From positions 2,730,568-2,794,567 of the forward strand of contig JAVSMQ010000001.1 in the NCBI GenBank assembly GCA_032027125.1: 64,000 bases of DNA, written 5' to 3'. This DNA is from JANJTB01 sp032027125. Its GTDB lineage: Bacteria > Bacteroidota > Ignavibacteria > Kapaibacteriales > UBA2268. The notes below the pieces were generated by a model. That model saw only the letters and a list, made by a program, of their open reading frames with translations. It was not told where the DNA came from and did no database searches. The position numbers were made by a program, and so were the translations under genes. Positions 1 to 9,214 of this stretch are shown piece after piece (positions within the stretch are counted from its first letter, which is position 1; the number at the start of each line of letters is the position of its first letter).

Positions 1-27
1 TAAGCAAGTATTACGTGGAGATAGACT

Positions 28-1320
28 TTGAATTCTATAATTGATACTTCTTGGGATTTTGTAAACTCTAATACAAAAGAGTTGACTCATTGTTATCATA
101 ATTATCCAGCAATGATGATACCCCAAATCGCAAGGAGACTAATTCACGAATATAAACAAAAAAGTACAAATTTATTACTTGACCCTTATTGTGGTTCGGG
201 AACTTCTTTGGTCGAATCAAATATGCAGGGAATCAATGCAATTGGTTTTGATATTAACCCATTAGCAATACTGTTATCCAAATCTAAAACAACAAAGTTT
301 TCAATTGAACTGATTAAACAAGGGATACAAATATTCTATGATGAATTAGATAATCATCTTTTTGCAATGAATTCTCAGTTTGGATTATTCAATATGCATC
401 AAGAAAATGGATATAAAACACAAATCAAAAATAATAATCAAACATTCAAAAATATTGATTTTTGGTATAAGCCGGAAATTATTGGAAACCTGTCTAAAAT
501 CAAGCATTTTATAAAAAATAAAATTCATCCGGATGTACAGCTATTTTTTCTAACCGCTTTTAGTGAGACAAGTCGTGAAGTATCATTAACCCGAAATAGT
601 GAATTTAAGCTTTTCAGAATGAAACAAATTAAAATTGATGATTTTAATCCTGATTCTTTTTCAATTTTCTTACAGAAATTAAATAGAAATCTAATCGGTT
701 TAGAATCTTACACAAATAAAATTGAGAATAATGCTGAATCCAAAGTTTTTATGTTTAATACTTGCTATCAAAGTCCTTTAGAATTAATTGACGATAAAAT
801 TGACTTAATTGTAACTTCACCGCCTTATGGTGATTCAAGAACAACTGTGGCTTATGGTCAGTTTTCAAGACTTTCAAATCAATGGTTGGATTTTCCGGAT
901 GCTGAAAAAGTTGATAATAGCTTAATGGGCGGCAAAACCAATAGATATATGAATGGATTTGAAGTCACAAGTGCAAAAAAGGAATTTGAATTAATTAAAG
1001 AAATTGATTCTAAAAGATTTGATGAAGTTAATTCTTTTACTTTTGATTACTATAATTCAATAAAAAATATTTCAGAAGTAGTAAACAAAAATGCTTTCGT
1101 CTGTTATGTTTTAGGAAACAGGACTGTAAAAGGAGTACAAATTCCTTTGGATAAAATCACTGTTGAATTCTTTGAGTCATTTGGTTACCATCATATTAAT
1201 ACTTTTGTAAGAAGAATACCAAATAAAAGAATGCCTTCAAGAAACAGTCCAACTAATGAAACAGGAATTACCGGAAGTACAATGAGTAATGAATATATTG
1301 TGGTTATGAAAAAGATGTAA
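28..1320 (+). CDS. Site-specific DNA methyltransferase (probably cytosine-N4 or adenine-N6)
   Basis: 430 residues. The SAM-binding motif I is DPYCGSGT (D52-T59) and the catalytic motif IV is TSPPY (T263-Y267). The SPPY form is commonest in N4-cytosine and some N6-adenine enzymes. The N-terminal block (WDF...H..YPAMMIP) is the usual start of this family. The start is TTG at 28: an in-frame stop at 22-24 excludes anything earlier, and a GGAG at 17-20 sits 7 bases upstream. No restriction endonuclease is seen downstream, so it is either solitary or paired with a gene left of the window. The exact target base cannot be read from sequence. Confidence 0.85.
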   Translation: MNSIIDTSWDFVNSNTKELTHCYHNYPAMMIPQIARRLIHEYKQKSTNLLLDPYCGSGTSLVESNMQGINAIGFDINPLAILLSKSKTTKFSIELIKQGIQIFYDELDNHLFAMNSQFGLFNMHQENGYKTQIKNNNQTFKNIDFWYKPEIIGNLSKIKHFIKNKIHPDVQLFFLTAFSETSREVSLTRNSEFKLFRMKQIKIDDFNPDSFSIFLQKLNRNLIGLESYTNKIENNAESKVFMFNTCYQSPLELIDDKIDLIVTSPPYGDSRTTVAYGQFSRLSNQWLDFPDAEKVDNSLMGGKTNRYMNGFEVTSAKKEFELIKEIDSKRFDEVNSFTFDYYNSIKNISEVVNKNAFVCYVLGNRTVKGVQIPLDKITVEFFESFGYHHINTFVRRIPNKRMPSRNSPTNETGITGSTMSNEYIVVMKKM

Positions 1321-1390
1321 ATCATTAATATGCGTGATTAATCTTTTTAGTGTCTTTATTGAAATTCAAGTTCACATTAATCTTTCCAAC

Positions 1391-2512
1391 TCATTTGCTA
1401 TACATCTTCCTATACAATTTATGTCCGTATAATGAGAAATTCTCAAAATATCCGGTGTACCATTGATTAAGCGATACACCCGCATTTTTCGATTCTTCCA
1501 GGTCATTATAACTGTCTATACCGCCTGTCCGGATAATATGGAATTCCTTTTTCAATTCTGTATTTTTGATAATTTCTCCTGCTCTCCTGCATAAAGAAAG
1601 TGATTTATTACGAATTAATTCGCCGCTTACACCACCGCCGAAATTTTCTGTGAAATACTTAAATGCTTTTCTTTCATTTTCAGAAATTAATGGCAGATAT
1701 TCACTATATGTAGTGGATGTATTGCCAATATTAATCCCGTCGAATCCGTAATTTATCAGTAATGGGATTAATTCATCAAGTAAATTTGGGTCGGTATCAA
1801 CAGAATATTTCGCAATTACAGGAAGATTCCTTTTTCTGAATTTCAAAAAATGACCACTAATGTAATCTAATCTGGTAACCATTTCTTTATCAAGAGTGTT
1901 GGAATCACTATTGGAATGATGTGGTACATTCGGGCAGCTTTCATTTAATTCGATAAAATCAACATTACTCTGACTGTAGGCATCCATTCCGTCAACAAGT
2001 GATTTCATCGCAGTCAGACCGCTTTCCGAAGGGTCACTGCTCACACTGACACCGATTGGGCAGCCGCTTATTTTTTCAATTCTTGAAATTTTACCTGCAA
2101 GAGCAAAATGCCCGTCATTCGGCAAACCCAACCAATTTACAGCCGAACGACTACGGGGTAATGAAAGAAACGGATGCAAGATATCGAGCTTTTTATTTCC
2201 TGCTCTTGGATGAGTGGTGGAAGTTCCTGCCAGCCAGGCACCTGCACCCTGCAATGCAGACATTTGATATCCTTTTCCGCTTTTGAACATCCCGGCAGCA
2301 TTAAATAAGTTGTTATTAAATTCAATATCCCAATATATTACTGGTTTTATCCAGTTATCAATATCAATATTATGCGGTTCGTCATCTGATAATCTTGAAA
2401 GGAAATCTCTTCTGCCCCGTGAATAAAAATCAATATAAAACGCGGGTGATAGTTTTGAGATTAATGGTCGAAATATTCTATCAAGTTTTGCAAGACTTTC
2501 GGAAAAACTCAT
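1391..2512 (-). CDS. pyrD: Dihydroorotate dehydrogenase, class-1-like
   Basis: 373 residues of a flavin TIM-barrel. It oxidises dihydroorotate to orotate in pyrimidine synthesis. The catalytic loop reads LNESCPNVP. The cysteine there is the class 1 base, whereas class 2 membrane enzymes carry serine (ISSPN). FMN-binding elements include the NIGNTSTT segment, the glycine-rich FGGGVSG loop and a late RTGGI motif. There is no obvious N-terminal membrane helix, which also fits a soluble enzyme. It is transcribed alone leftward, with a TAnnTTTG promoter upstream. The divergent neighbour at 2918 is unrelated. The electron acceptor cannot be inferred, since no pyrK homologue is adjacent. Confidence 0.85.
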   Translation of the reverse strand: MSFSESLAKLDRIFRPLISKLSPAFYIDFYSRGRRDFLSRLSDDEPHNIDIDNWIKPVIYWDIEFNNNLFNAAGMFKSGKGYQMSALQGAGAWLAGTSTTHPRAGNKKLDILHPFLSLPRSRSAVNWLGLPNDGHFALAGKISRIEKISGCPIGVSVSSDPSESGLTAMKSLVDGMDAYSQSNVDFIELNESCPNVPHHSNSDSNTLDKEMVTRLDYISGHFLKFRKRNLPVIAKYSVDTDPNLLDELIPLLINYGFDGINIGNTSTTYSEYLPLISENERKAFKYFTENFGGGVSGELIRNKSLSLCRRAGEIIKNTELKKEFHIIRTGGIDSYNDLEESKNAGVSLNQWYTGYFENFSLYGHKLYRKMYSK

Positions 2513-2917
2513 TTTATTTTGCCTGTATCATTCATACTGCAAAAGTACGATTTTTTTGTTAAACAATTAAAATTCAACATAAATAATCAATATTAATTTT
2601 AAATGGAATAACTGAAACTTAGAACTGAATTATATTAACTCAGTCAAAAATTATCAAATATGTTAAAATACTGTTAACATTTTAGGATTTGGTTGTCAGT
2701 ATGAATTTAATTTTAAAAGCTGCTTATACTAAGTGTTATTTTTTTAGATAATAATATTTTTGAAAATATAAATCAATTCTTTATTTTTGAATACCTTAAT
2801 TCTGTATTTAAAAATTAATTTGTTGGTTGCAATTTTGAAAGATTACTTTTTAAAAACAGAAATATTGGAATTAGAGAATTATGAATTACAGAATTATTAA
2901 CTAATATTGTAGGAAAT
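2513..2917. other. Divergent intergenic region without a gene
   Basis: A 405-base, very A+T-rich spacer between the divergent pyrD and the membrane protein at 2918. Apart from the pyrD promoter elements near 2540-2566, no open frame, RNA or repeat is evident on either strand. Confidence 0.6.
2540..2566 (-). promoter_or_regulatory. Bacteroidota-type promoter for pyrD
   Basis: Read leftward: TTG at 2566-2564, 16 bases, then TACTTTTG at 2547-2540, about 28 bases before the pyrD ATG. This matches the TTG / TAnnTTTG promoter of Bacteroidota, although the spacing is shorter than the usual 19-21. Confidence 0.5.
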
Positions 2918-3331
2918 ATGAATCCGATTATAAAGAATATTTTGGCTGTAATAGCCGGCTTCGTTGTAGGAAGCGTCGTGAATATGGCACTTCTCAAAAT
3001 AAACGGCACACTAATTCCATTACCGGAGGGAGCGGATGTTTCTTCTATGGAAGGTTTAAAAGCATCCATGCATTTGTTTGAGCCTATACATTTTGTTGCC
3101 CCTTTTTTAGCTCATGCACTCGGTACATTTGTCGGAGCTTATCTGGCAGCTTTTATAGCCGCAAGTCATAAAATGAAATTTGCTTATGTTATCGGCATAC
3201 TTTTCTTACTTGGAGGAATCGCAAATTCTTTAATGCTTCCATCTCCGGTATGGTTTACATTTTTGGACATAATTGTTGCTTATATTCCAATGGCATATAT
3301 TGGGGGCAAATTAGCATTGAAACCAAATTAA
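2918..3331 (+). CDS. Small polytopic membrane protein, function unknown
   Basis: 137 residues with about four hydrophobic helices (roughly 5-27, 55-85, 90-108 and 110-132). The loop between helices 1 and 2 carries a LPEGADVSS segment. Short four-helix proteins of this kind are common in Bacteroidota, but no enzymatic or transport motif is visible. An AGGA lies 5 bases before the ATG. It is probably monocistronic, because 278 bases separate it from the next gene. Confidence 0.7.
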   Translation: MNPIIKNILAVIAGFVVGSVVNMALLKINGTLIPLPEGADVSSMEGLKASMHLFEPIHFVAPFLAHALGTFVGAYLAAFIAASHKMKFAYVIGILFLLGGIANSLMLPSPVWFTFLDIIVAYIPMAYIGGKLALKPN

Positions 3332-3615
3332 AACCATTTTTAATTGAATATTTGGTAGTTATAAAGCCGTAGTGATTCGCTAACGGCTGAAGCCCTTTGT
3401 TGCATTTGAATCAACATACGGTTTTAACCTTATGCAAAAAACAAGGAATACCTGCCAAATCCCATTTATAGAATTCTTCATAACATTATATTTCATTCCA
3501 TTCAACATAAATATAATATTCACAAAATTAATATTTTGGCTAATATAAAAAATAACATTACATTAGCAAATAATTTGTTGAAGAAAATAAAATATAAAAT
3601 TATATAGGAGTGAAA

Positions 3616-4314
3616 ATGGTGTATTACAAAACAACTGCAAAAGTAGTTGGTGTGGTTTATCTTGCAGGATTCGTAGTAGGAATTGGCGGGGAAAGTCTCA
3701 TCCAGTCTGTTCTTGGTGTTCCGAATTACCTTACTTCGATTTCAGCAAATAGTTTGACGTTGGCAATCGGTGCAGTTCTCTGGTTGATTGCTGTAGCCGG
3801 CGACGCTGCTCACGGTGTACTAATGTTCCCTATCCTAAAGCAACACAATGAGCGTATTGCAATAGGCTATCTTGCATTCAGAATTCTTGATGCTGTCTTC
3901 ATTGGCATTATGGTTCTGTTTATACTGCTTCAAATACCCGTGGGCAGTGAGTACTTGAAAGCAGTAGTTCCCGACAGTTCCTATCTTCAAACCCTGAGTA
4001 CTTTGTTAACGGAAGCACAGCATTTTTCTTATGAGATTGGAATGAGTACTCTTGGAATTTCCGGTTTGATGCTTTGTTACACCTTGTACAAAGCTAAGTT
4101 GGTACCAAGAATTTTGGCTGTATGGGGAATCGTTGGATACGCTGTTATTTTTTGCGGTATGATATCTGAAATTATGGGTTCCGGTCTGGGACTTATTTCC
4201 TCAATTACTGGCGGATTGTGGGAAATATTCATTGGAGTATGGCTGATAGTTAAGGGTTTCAATTCACCACAAATCTCATTCGAGGGCGGCAAATCAGATA
4301 TAAATGATATATAA
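3616..4314 (+). CDS. DUF4386 family membrane protein
   Basis: 232 residues with about six transmembrane segments; sequence and topology match the DUF4386 family, whose role is unknown. The frame can be opened by a GTG at 3610, but that codon overlaps the AGGAG at 3606-3610. The ATG at 3616 lies 5 bases after this ribosome site and is chosen as the start. It ends 86 bases before the end of the convergent glycosyltransferase gene. Confidence 0.75.
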   Translation: MVYYKTTAKVVGVVYLAGFVVGIGGESLIQSVLGVPNYLTSISANSLTLAIGAVLWLIAVAGDAAHGVLMFPILKQHNERIAIGYLAFRILDAVFIGIMVLFILLQIPVGSEYLKAVVPDSSYLQTLSTLLTEAQHFSYEIGMSTLGISGLMLCYTLYKAKLVPRILAVWGIVGYAVIFCGMISEIMGSGLGLISSITGGLWEIFIGVWLIVKGFNSPQISFEGGKSDINDI

Positions 4315-4400
4315 AATGAATATGCCCGGTCTTTAGAAACAACTTACTAGAATTATTCAGGATTACTTTTTGATACTAAATTTTAATACATTGCATTTTT

Positions 4401-5591
4401 CTACAATTCATCAATCATGTTATCCCAAGCTTTAAAAACTGATTCCCAGGACTTCTCTGTTTCGACATATTGGCGGGCATTAATTCCAACTTTTTCGCGT
4501 TGATTTTTATTTGTAAGCATTTCAATAGTATAATGTGCAAATTCTTCATTACAGCCTGCAATATACCCGTTCTCACCGTTTGAGATATTGATGCCGTTTG
4601 CACCGCTTTGCGAAGTAACTACAGGACAGCCGGATGCCATTGCTTCAAGTACCTTGTTTTGCACGCCGGAACCTCCCGAATGAGGATGAAGAAAAACTGC
4701 TGCCTTTTGATAAAACGGCGTTATATCAACCGGATTCTGATGAATTTGGATGGATTCCGATTGAAAATTCAAAATTCCTTTAACGGGATTTGCTCCTGCA
4801 ATGTGAAGTCTGACTCCTGGATTTGCTTTTTTTATCAAAGGGAAAATCTCCAGAACAATTTTATTTACCATTAAAATATTCGCCCAGACATCTAATTTAC
4901 CAAGAAAAAGTATATCATTCCGGTCTTTTGCATCAATTGATGGAGTATATATGTCTGTATCAACTCCCTGAGAAATAATTCTTATATCTGCTGCCGGATT
5001 CAGTTTGAGCATTTGTTTACGGTCTTCTTCCGTAACAACTGTTGTCCTGTCGAAATAATTCATAATATCAGATTCATAACGGGCAATCTTAACCGCATCA
5101 TAACCCCTGATAAATTTCTGACGTAATTTCTTGCTGGACTCCGATGTTCTTTTCTGATAATAAGACCTGCAATCTTCAGCCACTAATATTTTTTTGACAG
5201 GTAATTTCTTGACGTGCTCTGCCGTGCGTATAAAAAAACTCAGAACTAAATCAATCTTATGATTATTCATTATTTCATTTATCTGGTTTCTAAACTTTGA
5301 ATGTTCAAAGTATTCAATCTCCAATGGATTTCTGAATAAAGTGAATAATCCGGCAGATAAAGCGGCAGCAATATGATTAATCTTGAAAACAGTTGTATCT
5401 ACACCTAAAGATTTTATAACATCAATATATTCCTGCCTAACTTCATAACCTCTGTCAAAACTTACGAGAAAAACATTGTGCTTTTTGGCTAAATGTTTTA
5501 TAAGATTAAATAATTTAATCCTTTCACCACCTATCATCGGAAATGGAAAATGAGGTGTAGCAATAAGAATATTTAATCCCGAAGTTTTCAT
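4401..5591 (-). CDS. Family 4-type glycosyltransferase, exopolysaccharide cluster
   Basis: 396 residues with a GT-B fold. The N-terminal Rossmann start is LIATPHFPFPMIGGERIK, with the nucleotide-sugar half in the C-terminus. The HPHSGGSGVQNKVLEAMASG segment, with its E and glycines, is the GT4 donor-binding signature (usually E-x7-E). It resembles GT4 enzymes found in exosortase-associated polysaccharide loci, but no exosortase is seen here. It is the last gene of the leftward cluster 9955-4401, 10 bases after the radical SAM gene. It probably adds a sugar to the lipid-linked repeat unit in the cytoplasm. Donor and acceptor are unknown. Confidence 0.8.
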   Translation of the reverse strand: MKTSGLNILIATPHFPFPMIGGERIKLFNLIKHLAKKHNVFLVSFDRGYEVRQEYIDVIKSLGVDTTVFKINHIAAALSAGLFTLFRNPLEIEYFEHSKFRNQINEIMNNHKIDLVLSFFIRTAEHVKKLPVKKILVAEDCRSYYQKRTSESSKKLRQKFIRGYDAVKIARYESDIMNYFDRTTVVTEEDRKQMLKLNPAADIRIISQGVDTDIYTPSIDAKDRNDILFLGKLDVWANILMVNKIVLEIFPLIKKANPGVRLHIAGANPVKGILNFQSESIQIHQNPVDITPFYQKAAVFLHPHSGGSGVQNKVLEAMASGCPVVTSQSGANGINISNGENGYIAGCNEEFAHYTIEMLTNKNQREKVGINARQYVETEKSWESVFKAWDNMIDEL

Positions 5592-5601
5592 TTATATCCG
5601 T

Positions 5602-6696
5602 TCAGGTTGTTAAAAATCTGTTTTTAATAAGTTTGTGCCAGCATGAAGGCTGCATTAATATGCTTACGGATAAATTACATTCGTGAGTACAAATACATTC
5701 AGTATCCTGAATTTCTTTTCTGATTTCATCCCCTTTATTTGAAGCAAGCATTTTTGGTAAATCAAATTCGTGGTCTCTCAGGTTTCCGAATGACGTTGGC
5801 AGCATTTCACAGGCTCTTACATCTCCGTTACTTAGCACGACTGCAGTCAGACAACCTGCTGCACATCCTCCGCCGCGTCTTGTTGAATCAATAGTTCTTA
5901 AAATCATATCTCTTCTAAGAGCATTTTTTGCTGTAAGCCATTTCCCGAGACTATGACCTCTGTCGCCTGTGAAATCATTTTTAGAAAATCTTTCTGCTAT
6001 AATCTCATTAGCCTGTTTATATGCGGAAGTTGTTGCAAGTGATATTTTAAGACCCGGTGAATTGCCGCGTATAATATTAACCATCCACTCTCCGGTAGGA
6101 AGAATCTGTTTTACTAATTCAGCTATTTCAGTTATTTGATGATTATTCTCATCAGATATGGTTGTAATTATTGACAAATCAAATAATTTATTTTCTTTTT
6201 TTATTTTCCCAAGAGATTCAATGGTTTTTAAAGCATTTGAAAAAGCATGTCTGTTATGCCGGATATTGTTATGCAATTCCTCCGTCCCATCCAGAGAAAC
6301 ATCAACACGGAAAGGTGTATTGGGATTTTGCGAGAGGATATTTATTACTTTTTTTGTTATCAATTCACTATCGAAACCAGATGTCGGTATGTCAAATCTG
6401 CTGACTTTTGAGTTTACAACAAAAGCCCTGACAATTTCTTCTATATCATCTCTCAAAAATGCTTCTCCGCCGCTGATTGTCAAAAATCTGATATTATGAA
6501 GAGATTTTGACAATTTTACAAGTTCATCCAGCGAAAGTATTTCTCCTTTAAGGTTTTCATCTTTCCAATCTGAATTATACCAGCAATGACTGCATTTATT
6601 TGTACATTTATCACTAACAAACAGAATCAGGTAGGGTGGAGTACCTATCATCCTTGTAATGGTATTTGACGCTAAAGTATATAGTAGTTTTCTCAT
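5602..6696 (-). CDS. Radical SAM protein with C-terminal cysteine (SPASM-like) region
   Basis: 364 residues. The canonical CxxxCxxC 4Fe-4S motif is at C31, C35 and C38, followed by the SAM-binding TISGGEAFLR motif. Late cysteines (GGGCAAGC, then CEML, then CICTHEC and SCWH) resemble a SPASM or twitch domain binding auxiliary clusters. The substrate is unknown. Its place between a glycosyltransferase and an SDR in a polysaccharide cluster suggests modification of a sugar, lipid carrier or secreted peptide. Its start overlaps the end of the SDR gene by 4 bases (ATGA type), so the two are co-translated. Confidence 0.8.
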   Translation of the reverse strand: MRKLLYTLASNTITRMIGTPPYLILFVSDKCTNKCSHCWYNSDWKDENLKGEILSLDELVKLSKSLHNIRFLTISGGEAFLRDDIEEIVRAFVVNSKVSRFDIPTSGFDSELITKKVINILSQNPNTPFRVDVSLDGTEELHNNIRHNRHAFSNALKTIESLGKIKKENKLFDLSIITTISDENNHQITEIAELVKQILPTGEWMVNIIRGNSPGLKISLATTSAYKQANEIIAERFSKNDFTGDRGHSLGKWLTAKNALRRDMILRTIDSTRRGGGCAAGCLTAVVLSNGDVRACEMLPTSFGNLRDHEFDLPKMLASNKGDEIRKEIQDTECICTHECNLSVSILMQPSCWHKLIKNRFLTT

Positions 6697-7466
6697 AGTT
6701 TGCTTATTAGTATATCTGTTAAAAATTCAGGTAGAAATTTAAAGGCATAGTATTTGATTCTATTATTTATTCCGGGTATTATCATAGTTCTGCCTATTAT
6801 CAGTTTCCGAATAGTGTAACTTACCACACCTCCGGTTTCTGCTTTTTTAATATTCGAATCATCTTTTTTGCCTGCATTAAAATCAAATGAAGATATAGTT
6901 TTGCCCGGACACAGCACTGAAAATTTAACCGGTGAATTTCTGTATTCAATAGACAGACTTTTCGTCAAAGAAAGAATATATGCCTTTGAAGCAGAATATA
7001 CAGCCCAATCGGGACTTTTTCTAAACGCAATCGTTGAAGAAACATTTAGTATATTTCCCCCTCCGTTTAATATAATCAAGGGTGAAATTAATTTGCTCAT
7101 TTCGGTTAATGATATAATATTTAAATGAATTGTATTCAATTCCTTTGATAAATCCGTTTTATCAAAACTTCCATATACGCCGGCTCCTGCATTGTTAATA
7201 AGTAAATCAACTTTAAAATCAATTGATTTTATATATGAAATTATCTCATTAACTGATACAGGTGAGACCAAATCCAAACATAGAATTTCTACTTTGATAT
7301 TGTATTTTGATTCAAGTTTACTTTTAATATTTTCTAATTTATCTTTGCTGCGTGCAATCAATAGAAGATTAACATCATTCGACGCAAGCTGGTTTGCAAA
7401 TTCTAAACCTATCCCCGAACTTGCACCTGTAATGATTGCATTTTTCCATTTTACAGAGGTTCTCAT
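6693..7466 (-). CDS. Short-chain dehydrogenase/reductase
   Basis: 257 residues of a classical SDR. The NAD(P) site is TGASSGIG near residue 14, the NNAGAG motif follows, and the catalytic Tyr-Lys pair is YSASK. It presumably oxidises or reduces a sugar or lipid intermediate for the polysaccharide made by this cluster. The substrate is not readable from sequence. It overlaps the upstream sugar transferase by 4 bases and the downstream radical SAM gene by 4 bases, so the three are translationally coupled. Confidence 0.85.
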   Translation of the reverse strand: MRTSVKWKNAIITGASSGIGLEFANQLASNDVNLLLIARSKDKLENIKSKLESKYNIKVEILCLDLVSPVSVNEIISYIKSIDFKVDLLINNAGAGVYGSFDKTDLSKELNTIHLNIISLTEMSKLISPLIILNGGGNILNVSSTIAFRKSPDWAVYSASKAYILSLTKSLSIEYRNSPVKFSVLCPGKTISSFDFNAGKKDDSNIKKAETGGVVSYTIRKLIIGRTMIIPGINNRIKYYAFKFLPEFLTDILISKL

Positions 7467-8113
7467 TTTGGGCTCTTTCCGGTAAATATTTGAATAAATG
7501 TCCTGATGATTATGATTAAATCAGATTTAAAAGAGAAATTAGAAATATATTCAAAATCGTATGTTAACTTTCCTATTGTACCATCTATTGTATCTGTATA
7601 AGGATAATTGATTTGTGCTAATCCAGTCAGACCGGGAGGTACACATTTCCGGTGTTTATAATTTTCTATTATTTCAGAAAAATACTCATAATGATAGTAA
7701 GCTTCCGGTCGCGGACCAACCAAACTCATATCACCTTTAATTACATTAATAATCTGGGGAATTTCATCTATTCTGTGAATTCGCAGAAATGTGCCGAATT
7801 TGGTTTCCCGATTGCTGCAATGGTGTATATTTTCCTTGCCGTCAACATCAGAATCAATCATAGTTTTAAATTTGTAAATGATAAACGGCTTACCTTTGAA
7901 GCCGATTCTTTTTTGAGTAAAAAATATTTTCCCGTTGAAATGAAAAAAAAGAATAAATGCAAAAAAGACAAAAATAAATAATAAAACAGGAAAAGAAATA
8001 AAAATCAAAAACAAATCAAAATATCTTTTTAATAGCATGTCATTAGATTTAACTTTTGATGACTTATAAGGTACATCCATTTTGACTTTTATTTTGATAT
8101 TTTCAGTTAACAT
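7463..8113 (-). CDS. Initiating sugar-phosphate transferase of exopolysaccharide synthesis
   Basis: 216 residues. There is one N-terminal hydrophobic segment (about 28-52) followed by the cytoplasmic bacterial sugar transferase domain. Visible motifs are KRYFD, RIGFKGKPF-IYKFKTM, the RIHRIDEIPQ helix, GDMSLVGPRPE and PGLTGLAQI. The enzyme transfers a sugar-1-phosphate from a nucleotide sugar to undecaprenyl phosphate, the first step of repeat-unit assembly. It is the short PglC/WcaJ-catalytic type without the five-helix N-terminal part. The first 11 bases overlap the deacetylase gene. Later in-frame ATGs (residues 12 and 25) are possible starts. Confidence 0.88.
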   Translation of the reverse strand: MLTENIKIKVKMDVPYKSSKVKSNDMLLKRYFDLFLIFISFPVLLFIFVFFAFILFFHFNGKIFFTQKRIGFKGKPFIIYKFKTMIDSDVDGKENIHHCSNRETKFGTFLRIHRIDEIPQIINVIKGDMSLVGPRPEAYYHYEYFSEIIENYKHRKCVPPGLTGLAQINYPYTDTIDGTIGKLTYDFEYISNFSFKSDLIIIIRTFIQIFTGKSPK

Positions 8114-8951
8114 ATTTTTCTGTGATTTTGTTCAAAAATTGACTGATTGACACAAATTGAAATTCAACTGCAAATTTTTCCAGTTTGCTGATGGTATTTT
8201 CAGTATTATAATATTTTCTAAAAGTAGATAATCTGCTGTCCGGTTCAAGATAATCACTTTTACTCAGTTCCCATGGATGAATATAAAATATTGAGTGATT
8301 ATTCTGTTTAAATGATGTTCTGAATAAATGTGAAAATAACTTATAAGGGTAGAAGCGGAAATATGCACCGCCGCTGCATGGAATTCTTAATTTTGAAAAT
8401 TCTGAAACAGAAAGCGGGATTTCTGTTAAACCGTTTTTGAAATTATAAATATTTGCCGAAGAATTACTATATCCGTAATCCGGGTGATATCCAAATGGTT
8501 GGACGGATGAATCATAATCAAAATCCATCTCTTTTAGAATGTCAACAGTCCATAAATTACTATCGGAAATTGAAAAATAAGGTGCTCTGAATCCTCTGGG
8601 AACTGTACCGCATGCACCATAAATAGCATTGGAAGCACGTTCCAAATCAATTCTGAAACTATTTGGATTCATTAGTTTTAAGCTTTTATGGTCATAACCG
8701 TGACATGCAATCTCGTGACCATCATCCTGAATCTTTTTGATTAATGCCGGTAAATCATCTGCTAATTTCCCCAAAACAAAAAATGTAGCTGTACAGTCCG
8801 ATGAGCGTAATATTCTAAGTATTTCATTTGTGTTATTTATTAGGGTTGATTTTATTTGATTAATGGTACTTGCTTTCAAATCCGTATGGTAATCTACCGT
8901 ATAGATTCTGTCTTCTAAATCAACAGTGAATATATTATTGTCAGCAATCAT
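8103..8951 (-). CDS. Polysaccharide deacetylase (NodB fold)
   Basis: 282 residues of a carbohydrate esterase 4 domain. Metal and catalytic motifs are visible: the N-terminal FTVDLED, the HGYDH metal motif, RAPYFS, and a late FYIHPWE histidine. The sequence resembles the deacetylases that accompany exosortase-type polysaccharide loci (N-terminal VD-ED block, C-terminal DUF3473-like end). It probably removes N-acetyl groups from the cluster's polysaccharide. There is no signal peptide, which is usual in this subgroup. It lies upstream of, and overlaps, the sugar transferase. Confidence 0.85.
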   Translation of the reverse strand: MIADNNIFTVDLEDRIYTVDYHTDLKASTINQIKSTLINNTNEILRILRSSDCTATFFVLGKLADDLPALIKKIQDDGHEIACHGYDHKSLKLMNPNSFRIDLERASNAIYGACGTVPRGFRAPYFSISDSNLWTVDILKEMDFDYDSSVQPFGYHPDYGYSNSSANIYNFKNGLTEIPLSVSEFSKLRIPCSGGAYFRFYPYKLFSHLFRTSFKQNNHSIFYIHPWELSKSDYLEPDSRLSTFRKYYNTENTISKLEKFAVEFQFVSISQFLNKITEKYVN

Positions 8952-9214
8952 TTTAACTCTGTCATTTCCGGCTATTTATCAAAATATCATTTAAACAAAA
9001 AATTTCCGGCATTCAATTACAATTGTCAAGTTCTTAATTCAATTTATATGGTTATAATCCTGAAAATATTAAATATCTTTTTTAAAAATTGACACTGAAC
9101 TTTATAGGACTGACACATCAAATCTAAAAAAGTCACCAATTATTTTTATTCTGTATATAAATATGTATAAAAAATAGTTGTAAATACTAATCAAAACAAT
9201 ATATTATCTCATAT